Virus record (IMG/VR): IMGVR_UViG_3300025133_000099
Location: 1 to 63,511 of that record
Source: a virus
Strand: one strand, 5' to 3'
DNA length: 63,511 bases
In this document: piece after piece, positions 14,987-23,891 of the stretch
Layout: each line of letters begins with the position of its first letter
Position numbering within the stretch: position 1 is the first letter of the stretch
Notes under the pieces: generated by a model
What the model was told of the DNA's origin: nothing
What the model saw: only the letters and a program-made list of their open reading frames with translations
Databases searched by the model: none
Program-made: the position numbers and the translations under genes

Positions 14987-17188
14987 TTAGGGGTGAATGG
15001 CTTTTACGTCGCAGACGATGTTGATGTGGTAGATGGCGAGTGCGGATGAGCCGAGCAGTCCAGGCCCTATCAGGCCGTTAGGCCACGCATGAATCCGTAG
15101 ATCAAAGCTTCTCCCGTGGAAAATCTGTCGCTCCGTGTACGCCAAGCCTTCGAGATCCCATGTAAGCTTCATCGGTGTCGTGCTAAAGTCGTCGTGAACA
15201 TGCGAAACAGAAACATCACTGTCGAGCCACACATTATCAATATAGTCTTCTTGGAGTCCTGATGCCGTACCAGAGCCGTAGTCAGTGATGTCATCTGTAC
15301 GGTAAATGCGTGCTGCCAACAAGTTTTTGGCAGTCCTGTCACCCAGCGCAATCGAGTCTTGCCGAGCGCAAACGATCTCGATGCGTTTTAGAACGCAATA
15401 GCAGTGGAGAGAGGACGCTTGCAGAAAAAGGCTGTTGATAGGAATGTGCAGCGGAATGTATTGAAGAGAGACTACTGCACGGCGTGCGCCAGCGGAAGCG
15501 AAGGCCGTTGTGGACAACTCACCATCTTGAATGGGAGAGTTTGAATGGACTGCATTACTCATAAGCTGCCAGCTAAGGACATTGTCGTCGTCGGGATCGT
15601 CGTCGGCGAAATCATTTGGCACCGCATTCGGATGAAGGTTGCACTTGAGAAGATCGTAAGCGCCGAGCATCCGCTTCACCTCACGCCAGTGCGTGTCGGG
15701 TTCCTCTGATGACGAATAGTGGATAAGCTGCCCAGGGTAACCTCCAAGTCCAAAAAGCGGATCGCCTGATGGGAGAAACAGCTTTGTGTATCCTGAAGCG
15801 TCTGTTGTTTCGGCGCTCTTTGCTCCGATTAGAACTTTCGGAGAGCGGATAACGCCACCAACCGTTTCGGCTTCAGGATTACCGATCTTGATTGTCGTCC
15901 CTTTCAGATTGCTGTCGTCGTCCGTCAGATATTTCGATCCGATCTGGTAAGCGCCGCTCCAGTCGAGGATACCTCCACGATTACCACTGGATGTGGCTGC
16001 CGTACAGGTGATCGAGCCTGCGGCGTCAGCCTCGGCATGATCAGTTGTATTCGTAGAGTTGTCCGACGACCCGATGCGTAGCTTATGTTGGTGCTGTGTA
16101 GCGCCGTGCGGATTTTCAGCAGAGTCTAAGTGATCCCTGCTCGTCGCGAGGCTTACCTTTTCACCGACGACAATCTTCGGCGATACGATACCAGTCGCAG
16201 GGTCTGCTACCCCGCCTGTGTCATCAGCGCGGGAAACTGTCGGCAACCCAGCTTTCCACCATCGAGTCGCTGGGTCAGCGTCAATGATGTCTGCAAGCTG
16301 TCGACGAATAATGGCGGCAAACTTTCTAAAGGTTCCAGTGCTTCTGAACAGCCCAAGGGATTGATCGTTATCATTTACGTCGATCCGATCTTGTGGCTGA
16401 TCGCCCCATTCCGCATGGCGCAGGTGTTTAGATGTCGAGACAGTCGAGGCTGGGTCGTAGACGCCGTCAAACAAGTCACTAAGTGCCAAGCTTGTGTTGG
16501 AGATTGTCGATGTCCCATCCCAATCGAGTTGAAAAATCAACTGGTAGCCGTCATTCGGCGGGCCAACGGACAAAACCCCGACGATCATCTCCCAACCAGC
16601 GAGTTTTCGTGTATCAGTTGCCACCAAATCCTCGTTGGCGGCCCCGTTATTCCAAAAAACACGAGTAGCAGGGCTTCCCGACTCGTAGACGGCGGTGAGC
16701 CAGACCCCGTAAGTTTGTGCAGCCTTTCCTGTCATGTCGAGTTCTTGCTTGTCGTCACCGTCTGAACCAGCGAAAACACCTGTTTGTGAAGTGCTGTCGT
16801 CGAGCGTTACTCCACCTACAAACCCGCTGTTCCAAAGTCGAGGCGTTGACCAAGCAGTATAGGGCGTCGGGTCGGCTGTCAGTTCGACGATTACAGATGT
16901 TCCAGTAGTCGTAACTCTGGGCAACGCGAGCATCGCGTTTTTATCCCAGTTCGTAATACCTTCGACGTAGGCAGTAGACGGCACAACTGGGTAGGCAAGG
17001 TCAGCGCCTGTATCTGCTGAACTGCCTTGGATTGTTGGTCGAGCGTTGCCAAACAAAAACTGCGCCAGTGCGCCACGGGTTTCGCCACGGCTATTGTCCT
17101 GAACTGCCGACATGTCGGGAAGGTCAACACGTTCGTTCACCTCAAATCTTACAAGGTCACGGCTTCCTGCTGGTTTCTTTGAACTCAT
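14987..17188 (-). CDS. Large tail fibre-like structural protein (733 aa)
   Basis: ATG 17188 overlaps the previous stop (ATGA). The protein is rich in Thr, Ser, Asp and Gly and predicted mainly beta, with short repeated patterns such as GIVSPKIVVGEK and GVIRSPKVLIGAK, typical of trimeric fibre shafts. An HQHKLRIGSSDNS segment around residue 375 recalls the HxH metal-binding sites of fibre shafts. No catalytic motif or chaperone cleavage site is evident. It is the last of the baseplate/fibre genes and a good candidate for receptor binding. Two motif copies (15890, 16166) are close together. Confidence 0.6.
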   Translation of the reverse strand: MSSKKPAGSRDLVRFEVNERVDLPDMSAVQDNSRGETRGALAQFLFGNARPTIQGSSADTGADLAYPVVPSTAYVEGITNWDKNAMLALPRVTTTGTSVIVELTADPTPYTAWSTPRLWNSGFVGGVTLDDSTSQTGVFAGSDGDDKQELDMTGKAAQTYGVWLTAVYESGSPATRVFWNNGAANEDLVATDTRKLAGWEMIVGVLSVGPPNDGYQLIFQLDWDGTSTISNTSLALSDLFDGVYDPASTVSTSKHLRHAEWGDQPQDRIDVNDNDQSLGLFRSTGTFRKFAAIIRRQLADIIDADPATRWWKAGLPTVSRADDTGGVADPATGIVSPKIVVGEKVSLATSRDHLDSAENPHGATQHQHKLRIGSSDNSTNTTDHAEADAAGSITCTAATSSGNRGGILDWSGAYQIGSKYLTDDDSNLKGTTIKIGNPEAETVGGVIRSPKVLIGAKSAETTDASGYTKLFLPSGDPLFGLGGYPGQLIHYSSSEEPDTHWREVKRMLGAYDLLKCNLHPNAVPNDFADDDPDDDNVLSWQLMSNAVHSNSPIQDGELSTTAFASAGARRAVVSLQYIPLHIPINSLFLQASSLHCYCVLKRIEIVCARQDSIALGDRTAKNLLAARIYRTDDITDYGSGTASGLQEDYIDNVWLDSDVSVSHVHDDFSTTPMKLTWDLEGLAYTERQIFHGRSFDLRIHAWPNGLIGPGLLGSSALAIYHINIVCDVKAIHP

Positions 17189-18612
17189 GTCACTACCTCT
17201 CTCACAATGGGTTCAACGCCAGCGGCAGTGATGACATCGAGAATGTCCTCAACGTACCAAATGTCGTCAAACAGATAAAATGGATATTGCTCAACGCCGT
17301 CGTCAGTGTAATCGAGGCACATCTGCGCTGAGGGGATTGTCGTATAACTTATGTTGTACTGCACGAATGGCAAGAAATCAGGATTCGGGATCGTGATGGT
17401 ATTGCCGACGACAGTGTGCCGTGCGATGCGGAAGCCGACGCTTGGATCTGTGCTGAACGACGGCATGACTCGATAGCTCATAGCCGTATCTGTCGACAGA
17501 GCCGCTGTTGTTGCTGGGTCAAGCTGGACTTGGCGAGGACTCACAACTTCGAGGATTGTTGCTATCTGGACATTCGCAGGGTTGGTTGAGGCGACAATCT
17601 GCAAAGAGTGGCCTTTCATCCATTTTGTGAAATACGGCTGATCGATGGTGACGACAAAAGGATCACCGCTGCTTGCGTTTGCGTCACTACGAACGTCGTT
17701 TCCAAGCTGCACGGCAATCGGCGAAAGGTACGCAATGATCTTCCAGTGCGTATTGTCGTCTAAGATCACACCTTTCCCCTCATCCGCTGCTACAAAATAG
17801 CTGAATGCCGTGTTGAGTAGTGTTGGAGTTGCTGCATCCGTCAACCCTGTCTGCGCGTCCTCGATGTAGTTCTTGCCAAGACGGTAAGGGTCGGTGGCTT
17901 CGTAGATCCCGTATACGACGTTCGGTGTGTGTGTAGTCTCGATGGTCAAGGCGGTAGTGCGTGCGTGCGACTCCTGCCCAGGAGTCATAAAAGTCTTGCC
18001 TTTGTACGAATCGGAGGCGGGCTTGTCGATGTCGATGAACACCTTGTGGTGATCGGCGTACTCGTTTGCAAGCAACTGCTCGTAAACCTCGTAGTTGCCC
18101 GCGCCAACGACGACGTTCATTATCTTCTCGATTGAGTTGATTGTCGTCGCGTCCAAGTACATCACGACCATCAAAAGCTCGCGGTACAGCGTGTCTGACA
18201 ACCCGCGTGGTCGATGCCAGCCGACGTTCCTCCCAAACAAATCAAGGTCGGAGCCTTCAGCGTATTGGACAAAAAATGACTGCCTGATCAAGTCAAGGTC
18301 TGTTTGATCCCGCCCGTAGTAGGTGACGACCTTGCCTTGCCTCAAATCAGACGACAATCCCAATAGCGAGGGATTCGCATGCAGCGTCAACCCTTCAAGG
18401 GTTGTCTCTGTCTTTGAAGTGTAGTCGTAACTGTCCTGCCCAACGTAAATGCGCCCGCTGTCAGGCCACCGATGGGTGCCTTCAACCTCAAGCACTGTGT
18501 CGCCTTTGCTGTGCGCCTGAGTTGTACGAACAAGCATGTAGCCTGCCACCTCATACAGCGTGTCTGCGATAGTTGAAGCAATCGCTCGCCATGGCCCTAC
18601 GCGGTCACCCAT
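17185..18612 (-). CDS. Baseplate wedge / tail protein I-like (475 aa)
   Basis: I choose ATG 18612 (MGDRVGPWRAIAS), overlapping the previous stop by 8 bases, over an upstream start that would overlap more. Residues about 125-175 contain AEGSDLDLFGRNVGWHRPRG and YRELLMVVMYLDATTINSIE, the pattern of P2 gpI-like tail proteins, which join gpJ to the fibres. The C-terminal half is beta-rich and unlike gpI, so it may carry fibre-attachment domains. It lies in the gpJ-fibre cluster. Two motif copies (18139, 18350). Confidence 0.65.
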   Translation of the reverse strand: MGDRVGPWRAIASTIADTLYEVAGYMLVRTTQAHSKGDTVLEVEGTHRWPDSGRIYVGQDSYDYTSKTETTLEGLTLHANPSLLGLSSDLRQGKVVTYYGRDQTDLDLIRQSFFVQYAEGSDLDLFGRNVGWHRPRGLSDTLYRELLMVVMYLDATTINSIEKIMNVVVGAGNYEVYEQLLANEYADHHKVFIDIDKPASDSYKGKTFMTPGQESHARTTALTIETTHTPNVVYGIYEATDPYRLGKNYIEDAQTGLTDAATPTLLNTAFSYFVAADEGKGVILDDNTHWKIIAYLSPIAVQLGNDVRSDANASSGDPFVVTIDQPYFTKWMKGHSLQIVASTNPANVQIATILEVVSPRQVQLDPATTAALSTDTAMSYRVMPSFSTDPSVGFRIARHTVVGNTITIPNPDFLPFVQYNISYTTIPSAQMCLDYTDDGVEQYPFYLFDDIWYVEDILDVITAAGVEPIVREVVT

Positions 18613-19105
18613 CGTAAGCCTCACCGTCAATGTCGTAGGGGCCAACATCGCGTGGTGGTGGCCAAGACGCCCTAAGCTGGTATTTTCGCGTCGTGTGCGT
18701 CCTGTGGACTACGCTGAACATATCGACTGCTGTGTAGGTCAATACGCCGTCTGTCGTCTCCATGTAAACATCGTAGGGGCCGCCCTCTGGCAACGGCGGG
18801 ACGACGAACTTGATCGTTGTACCAGTTGCAGACCAGCAGACATCGCCCTGCTCCTGAACGCCTGAATAAACAGGCTCATCGGTCATCGTGTCGTAAGCTC
18901 CGCGAGGTACGCGCACCCAAAGCTTTATCCCGATTGTCGTCGGAAATGCACCGACACCTGTTAGCTCCCAACCACCGTCGTCTCCCGGTTCCCCTGTGAC
19001 TGCTACCATCGCAAGCCCAGTGCCTGAATATAGGATTCCATCTGTCGAGAGTCCGAGACTCGACGGTATTCCTGTTGTGGTGATTGATCCGCTGCTTCCG
19101 TACAT
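18605..19105 (-). CDS. Unknown beta-rich structural protein with IPT-like pattern (166 aa)
   Basis: ATG 19105 (MYGSSGSITT). A stretch ELTGVGAFPTTIGIKLWVRV followed by GTTIKFVVPPLPEGGPYDVY strongly suggests one IPT/TIG-type immunoglobulin-like domain (the G-x-G-F-x3-V and I-x-F-x-V-P-P patterns). Such domains occur as accessory decorations on tail and baseplate proteins. It ends with an 8-base overlap with the gpI-like gene. Motif copy at 18932. Confidence 0.6.
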   Translation of the reverse strand: MYGSSGSITTTGIPSSLGLSTDGILYSGTGLAMVAVTGEPGDDGGWELTGVGAFPTTIGIKLWVRVPRGAYDTMTDEPVYSGVQEQGDVCWSATGTTIKFVVPPLPEGGPYDVYMETTDGVLTYTAVDMFSVVHRTHTTRKYQLRASWPPPRDVGPYDIDGEAYDG

Positions 19106-19115
19106 TCATCAATCC

Positions 19116-20285
19116 TCAAGTAATCTTGGTCGACGAGTACATCGTCGGTTGAAGCGTCCCGCTGAATGAGGCTGACCAAGCATAGCTTCCCGTAGATCCG
19201 ACGCCTGTGCCAGCGACATCTGCATCTGCATCTGCCTTGGAGTCGTAGATGTAAACGGTTCCAGCGGTCGGCACGTTGGCCGCATTCCACGCTGTGTAAA
19301 CTACGCGCATGTTGCTTTGTCGCAGGCCAAGGATTCGACGGATGCCATCGCCAAAGGTGCCACCTGTGGTGTGGGCAGACATCGCCTCGTCCCACATGGC
19401 AGCAGCAGACGCTGTTGGCTGGGCCATTTGGACAAACGCAAAGTCGTTTGTCGAGATTGCGATTGTCGTCGAACCTGTGTCGACTGTGACGAGTTGCAAG
19501 AAGTCGCCGCTTCCGTCGTTTTGCACCGAAGCTACCTTGTAGAATGCACCGCCTGTCGCTGTTCGCAAAGCGCATGTCAAGCCTACAAGAGCATTAGCGT
19601 CGGCTGTCGCAGGAGTTGGTACGTTGGCCGCGTACACCTTTCCGACACCGTTGGTGATTGTCGACGTAAACCGCCCGTCAGGAGTAGCACCTGTCTGCAT
19701 CACCTGAGAGAGAATCAAGTCGTGTACGTCTTTGCCCGCCTGCCCTGCAACAGAGAATCCACCGATATTCGCTTCCCAAACCGCTGTTGCGATCTCGGCA
19801 GCCGCGTCTGCGGCAAGCTCAAGCGAACCAAAGGCGTCTGTTGCAATCGAGCCTGCGTCGATTGAGTCTGTGTTGCAGTGGTGGACGAGTACCCCCTCAC
19901 CGAATGTCCCAACGCCTGTGTAGTCTGCGCGGTTATCTGCCCAAGCTGGCAGGTTTGTGACATGAACGCGCATGTGTTCGAGGATGCCGTTCGACGGATC
20001 GGTCATGATCACAAAATAGCCATCTTGCGCTTCATCGGCGGGTCGCGTGCATTTTCCCGCTGGAATCTGGTAGTGGTGGACACCTTGAACGACTGTAGCG
20101 CCGTAAGTCACTTGAGGCATCGCAAAGTCAATGCGTGTCCCGCTTGCGAAAGCTGTGCCGTTCCACCACTGCTGATCGAAGATGCGGCAAATCGCGAACT
20201 CAGGCGTGCCTGTAACTGGGACGCCTCCCATGACAAGCTCAAGCATAAAATCGAGGTTGTACCAGTGTCGTGTGCATTGTCTCAT
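19116..20285 (-). CDS. Tail fibre-like structural protein (389 aa)
   Basis: ATG 20285 (MRQCTRHWYNLDF) follows GAGGAAAG; an upstream in-frame start at 20312 is less likely. N-terminal beta-rich region, then a helical Ala-rich part (residues about 155-190: DAFGSLELAADAAAEIATAV) followed by Gly/Thr-rich beta segments. The low-complexity fibre character is clear but no family is recognised. It sits among baseplate and fibre genes. Motif copy at 19461. Confidence 0.6.
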   Translation of the reverse strand: MRQCTRHWYNLDFMLELVMGGVPVTGTPEFAICRIFDQQWWNGTAFASGTRIDFAMPQVTYGATVVQGVHHYQIPAGKCTRPADEAQDGYFVIMTDPSNGILEHMRVHVTNLPAWADNRADYTGVGTFGEGVLVHHCNTDSIDAGSIATDAFGSLELAADAAAEIATAVWEANIGGFSVAGQAGKDVHDLILSQVMQTGATPDGRFTSTITNGVGKVYAANVPTPATADANALVGLTCALRTATGGAFYKVASVQNDGSGDFLQLVTVDTGSTTIAISTNDFAFVQMAQPTASAAAMWDEAMSAHTTGGTFGDGIRRILGLRQSNMRVVYTAWNAANVPTAGTVYIYDSKADADADVAGTGVGSTGSYAWSASFSGTLQPTMYSSTKIT

Positions 20286-20296
20286 GTGTCTTTCCT

Positions 20297-20551
20297 CTAA
20301 TACTTGCGGCAATGCTGGCGGTCACGGTGACCTGCATTCCATAGGGTTGATCCTCCGCTCCAACGATGCGTTGCACCTGTTGCGCGATGACCGTGTGAAG
20401 CTGTACTGATCCCCGCCCATTCTGGGACGGCTGCTGCTGGAACGACCTCGCTCAAGACCTCGACGATAGCTCCTGACGAGGTAGTAATCCACGCGGAAAC
20501 CACCATGCTCAGAACCTCGACAATAGCAGCAGATGATGTTGTATCAGCCAT
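20297..20551 (-). CDS. Small protein with a duplicated segment (84 aa)
   Basis: ATG 20551 shares its A with the stop of the upstream gene (TAATG), so translation is coupled. The segment AIVEVLSMVVSAWITTSSG is followed by a near copy (AIVEVLSEVVPA), a 2x internal duplication. The C-terminal 35 residues are His/Arg/Gly-rich and read less like coding sequence, so the true end could involve a frameshift or the protein may be decaying. Function unknown. Confidence 0.45.
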   Translation of the reverse strand: MADTTSSAAIVEVLSMVVSAWITTSSGAIVEVLSEVVPAAAVPEWAGISTASHGHRATGATHRWSGGSTLWNAGHRDRQHCRKY

Positions 20552-21810
20552 TATGCCTTCTTCAAGCCGATGACGAGGTTGTCTAAATCAGCCCCTGTCC
20601 AGTCGCTTGTCGTTTGGGGGTTCTGAATCCAGAACTCAGAGATTAGGTGTTGAGCAGCTATGCCGCTTCCTGTCGATTTGAGATCCTTGGCTGCGCTGTC
20701 TGTGAACCCTGTTCCACCATTCCCTGAAATCTTGACATGGCCGATCAATCCGTTTTCAGCGGAGTAGCATGCGTTGATCACAGAAACTGCTGGGATTGTC
20801 GTCGGCGACCAAGCAGCGTTGACAACGCTCCGATCCTGCATGTTCACGCTGTAAGAGTCAGTAGCTGGAGACGACGCGATACTTGCCTCTAAATACTTAG
20901 CCGCGTCATATTCCTCTGGATTGTTTGACGCATGGCCGTTTACGTCTGTCCACGCCGCGCCTACTGGTGATCCTACGCTTGTCCCAGCCCGTGCAAAGCC
21001 ACCAAGACTATCGTTGTCGTTGGGCATGAGTCCTTGAATAAACTTGGCGTTTAGGCCAGAACTCAAGTCAGCTAAAGTATCGTAGACGACAATATGGTCG
21101 AACTTGGCATTTGACGTTTCTTGTTGAAATCCAATCTTGTCCGTCGCGTGGGCAGGCGAGGTTAGGAAGTTGTCGAGCTTACCAAGATGCTCGATCTCTT
21201 TCACGCCGTCAACGTACATGACGAAACGTCCAGAGACATTGTGCTGCTTCACCTCAATGACTACATGGTGCCAATCATTGACATCAAAGCACCGTGTCGT
21301 GCTGTTGATGGTCGTATAGGTGGGTACGCCACCAGCTTCACCTGTTGATAGCTTCACAGCTACTTTACAGTCTGTGATACCGCCTCCGCCGCCAGTTTGT
21401 TGAGTAAACTCAAACAAGCGGAAAGTGTTGCCTGAAACCGAGTTATCTTGGGCAAAGGCGAGCATCCTGTTTCCACCGACCTGAGCGAGACTCATGAGGC
21501 GGTATGAAAACGAAATAACGTAAGACGTCAATCCGTCGTTTGCTGGATTACCGTCCAAAGCATCGGCGGGGGTTTGTAGCTCGACCCAGTGGTTCAGTGC
21601 GTCTGGCGTAAGAAAAAGACACTTACCACCACCACCGTAGCCAGCAGCAGGCTGGTGCGAGTCGCTGTGGTCGGTGAGGCATGACCCTGCAAAAAGGGCT
21701 GGTGAGTGAAGGCCCAAGTAGGTAGACGACGCTACACCTGTCCAAAAGCTATCGAGATAGCCGTTAGATGGTACATCGACCTCAAAACCCCACATGAACG
21801 CCAGCGCCAT
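20551..21810 (-). CDS. LamG/concanavalin-like tail protein (419 aa)
   Basis: ATG 21810 overlaps the upstream stop (TGATG) and follows GGAGG. Residues about 80-230 have the LamG-like jelly-roll order: VISFSYRLMSL, NTFRLFEFTQQ, DVNDWHHVVIEVKQ and GRFVMYVDGVKEIE, the last two being the hallmark W-x-H-V-x-I/V and V-D-G motifs. Such domains bind carbohydrates, so this is a candidate for surface attachment. The C-terminal 150 residues resemble other phage fibre ends. Motif copy at 20794. Confidence 0.65.
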   Translation of the reverse strand: MALAFMWGFEVDVPSNGYLDSFWTGVASSTYLGLHSPALFAGSCLTDHSDSHQPAAGYGGGGKCLFLTPDALNHWVELQTPADALDGNPANDGLTSYVISFSYRLMSLAQVGGNRMLAFAQDNSVSGNTFRLFEFTQQTGGGGGITDCKVAVKLSTGEAGGVPTYTTINSTTRCFDVNDWHHVVIEVKQHNVSGRFVMYVDGVKEIEHLGKLDNFLTSPAHATDKIGFQQETSNAKFDHIVVYDTLADLSSGLNAKFIQGLMPNDNDSLGGFARAGTSVGSPVGAAWTDVNGHASNNPEEYDAAKYLEASIASSPATDSYSVNMQDRSVVNAAWSPTTIPAVSVINACYSAENGLIGHVKISGNGGTGFTDSAAKDLKSTGSGIAAQHLISEFWIQNPQTTSDWTGADLDNLVIGLKKA

Positions 21811-22274
21811 CACGACCTCCTAAACGCTGAAACGACGCAAACGTCGTTGGAAGTAGGAGCAGCTACGCCATCGCCGTAGACGACAATCCGCATGAACCGC
21901 CCGTGTGCAGGAGTTGTGAACGTCCACCCTTCACCGTTGTAGGCGGGTGCCACCTTTGCTGGGGATGCCGCTTTGTACACAGTCTGCTCGAATCGCGCAG
22001 CGGCAGTGTCCCATGTCTCTACATTGACCTCACGAACATCTTCGTCGGCTGCTGGGTAGCCTGCTGGCGGTGTTGTGCTGCCCGAATACTGCTCAAACTG
22101 GGCGACGATTGCTGTGAGGTTTACCGCAGCATCTAAAGTGACTGTCCAGTCGACCCACGACCAGCCTCTGGTATCAATCCACAGGGAAGCAATCGGAGTT
22201 GCGGCTATGCCGATATTTGTTGCAACCATGACCGACGTTTTTTCTGTGTCAGTTGCGTTCATTGTCCTGTTCAT
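21810..22274 (-). CDS. Unknown beta-sandwich structural protein (154 aa)
   Basis: ATG 22274 (MNRTMNATDT) follows GGAG. Pattern of alternating strands, including GWSWVDWTVTLDAAVNLTAI and HGRFMRIVVYGDG. The same general layout appears in the 175-aa gene at 39155-39682, so both may be related accessory virion proteins. It sits between gpJ-like and LamG-like genes. Motif copy at 21879. Confidence 0.55.
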   Translation of the reverse strand: MNRTMNATDTEKTSVMVATNIGIAATPIASLWIDTRGWSWVDWTVTLDAAVNLTAIVAQFEQYSGSTTPPAGYPAADEDVREVNVETWDTAAARFEQTVYKAASPAKVAPAYNGEGWTFTTPAHGRFMRIVVYGDGVAAPTSNDVCVVSAFRRS

Positions 22275-22276
22275 GA

Positions 22277-23890
22277 TTAGGCTCCTGTAACCGTGATTCG
22301 ATCTGACGAGGTTCTGGCGATGTCGCCTTCCCCCAAAATGTTGTTTGTAAGGACGATAGCCGTGCCTGCGCTGTCCGTGAATGTCACATCGAACACACCC
22401 TCGACCGTCTGGCAGGCGTAGATCAGTTCGCTGGCGATCACATCAGCATTGATCCCAAGACCATTGACGTAACCCTCGATTGCTGAGGCGACCGACGCGG
22501 TAACGGTGCTTGCTGTGTAGCCAGACTCGACGACAATCGTGACGTAGTACGTCTGCCAGAAAACCGTAGGAGGGTAAACCTTGACGTAGGTTCCCGCCGC
22601 TCGGTATCCAGGGTAGCTCTCACGGTCGTCAGGATCACCGTCGATGATCTTCTGCGCTTCGAGCAGCAACCCTTCGTAGTGTGTATAAACGGCAGCTACG
22701 GAGTCTCCAGCTTGTAGCCCTCCGACACCAGATGCTGCTGTCGCTGCGTCTGGGATCGTGCTGGGGCCGCCTGTGTACAGCGTCACAACGCCTGTCGCGT
22801 AGTTCAGGATGAAGTCGTAAGTTCCTGCTGCGCTGGAGGGGTCGCCCTCTGTCAGTTGAACGACGACCTCACCGCCGCCAAGCGTCGTCGCACCTGTGGC
22901 GTAAGTTCCGCCGCTGTCGTACCACCACACTTGCGCCGAGCCATCGTCTATCAAGGCACCTTTGTCGAGGCGCACGCGAATCTCGCCGCCCGATGCAGGG
23001 CCGATAACGCTGTCTGCTGGCGTGAGGGTCGACGCTGGAGTCGTGCCGAGTAAGGCTGCTTCGATACTGTCCGTGACGCCGTCGCCGTCGCTATCAGTAG
23101 TGTCTACAATCGAAACTGTGCGCTCGATTGTGCCGTTGCCGTCACCGCAATAGACCTTGACATGACCCAAATAAGGCTCTGGTTCTTCCCACACCTGAAC
23201 GACGTTGATCCGTCCGTAATCGTCGAGCGTCGTTCCGAGAACGGCGAACCGTATAGCGTCAGGTGTTCCCCGCGCCAGTGATCTCAAGTAAGACTTGATA
23301 CGCTCACGCAGTTGGGCATCAGTTTCTTGGTCTTGGCCTCCACGCATTGCAGTTGTATTTGTGACGCTGTCAGCGCCTGCAATCGGTATGGTTAGCTCAA
23401 CGACTGAGGCGATGTCAGCATTCGCAGCTACCCCTACTGAGACGGCTACTGCCGAAACGGGCGTACTTGTCTCGTCACCCATCGCAAAGTTAGAAGCTGT
23501 CGCTGTCAGGTAGGCTGGTTCGCCGCCTGCGACAGATACTTTGGTGTTGTACGGGATTGTCACTACCCCTGTTGCGGCAGCCGCTGCTTCCGCACTACGA
23601 ATAAAGTGGACGATGCCCGTGGCGTATGTCGCTGCTTTTCTGACGATCTCATCTGGATTGCAGTCGGCTGCCCGCGCATCAAGGTCTTCACCTGATGCTG
23701 TGTCAATGTCCCAAAGATCCTGCAAGGCGACAATCTGGTAGGAGATGTCGTCAAGTTCGCGAGCGACGGCACCAAGGATTGTCGTCATGACTCCCCCTGA
23801 TTCCAAGTCTGTTAGCTCACTACGACCAACGGTTCGGTGGAGCATCCGCTCAAAGAAGTCTTTGAATGATCTTGGCTGAAACTGAGGCAT
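22277..23890 (-). CDS. Baseplate J-like protein (gpJ/gp47 family, 537 aa)
   Basis: ATG 23890 (MPQFQPRSFK). The family order is visible: an N-terminal MTTILGAVARELDDISYQIV helix, then DIDTASGEDLDARAAD, then GTVxIP-like VTIPYNTKVSVAGGEP, then GGQDQETDAQLRERIKSYLR followed by GTPDAIRFAVLG. This is the hallmark of the baseplate wedge protein J, which links the hub to the fibres. A Gly/Asp-rich insertion (residues about 260-360) is larger than usual. It follows a gp25-like protein, as expected. Motif copies at 22529 and 23777. Confidence 0.88.
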   Translation of the reverse strand: MPQFQPRSFKDFFERMLHRTVGRSELTDLESGGVMTTILGAVARELDDISYQIVALQDLWDIDTASGEDLDARAADCNPDEIVRKAATYATGIVHFIRSAEAAAAATGVVTIPYNTKVSVAGGEPAYLTATASNFAMGDETSTPVSAVAVSVGVAANADIASVVELTIPIAGADSVTNTTAMRGGQDQETDAQLRERIKSYLRSLARGTPDAIRFAVLGTTLDDYGRINVVQVWEEPEPYLGHVKVYCGDGNGTIERTVSIVDTTDSDGDGVTDSIEAALLGTTPASTLTPADSVIGPASGGEIRVRLDKGALIDDGSAQVWWYDSGGTYATGATTLGGGEVVVQLTEGDPSSAAGTYDFILNYATGVVTLYTGGPSTIPDAATAASGVGGLQAGDSVAAVYTHYEGLLLEAQKIIDGDPDDRESYPGYRAAGTYVKVYPPTVFWQTYYVTIVVESGYTASTVTASVASAIEGYVNGLGINADVIASELIYACQTVEGVFDVTFTDSAGTAIVLTNNILGEGDIARTSSDRITVTGA

Positions 23891-23891
23891 A

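Noticed and set aside
19003-19575. 190-aa minus-strand open frame overlapping two structural genes
   Set aside because: It lies wholly within genes 18605-19105 and 19116-20285 in another frame, is Arg/His/Trp-rich in shadow fashion and lacks an RBS.
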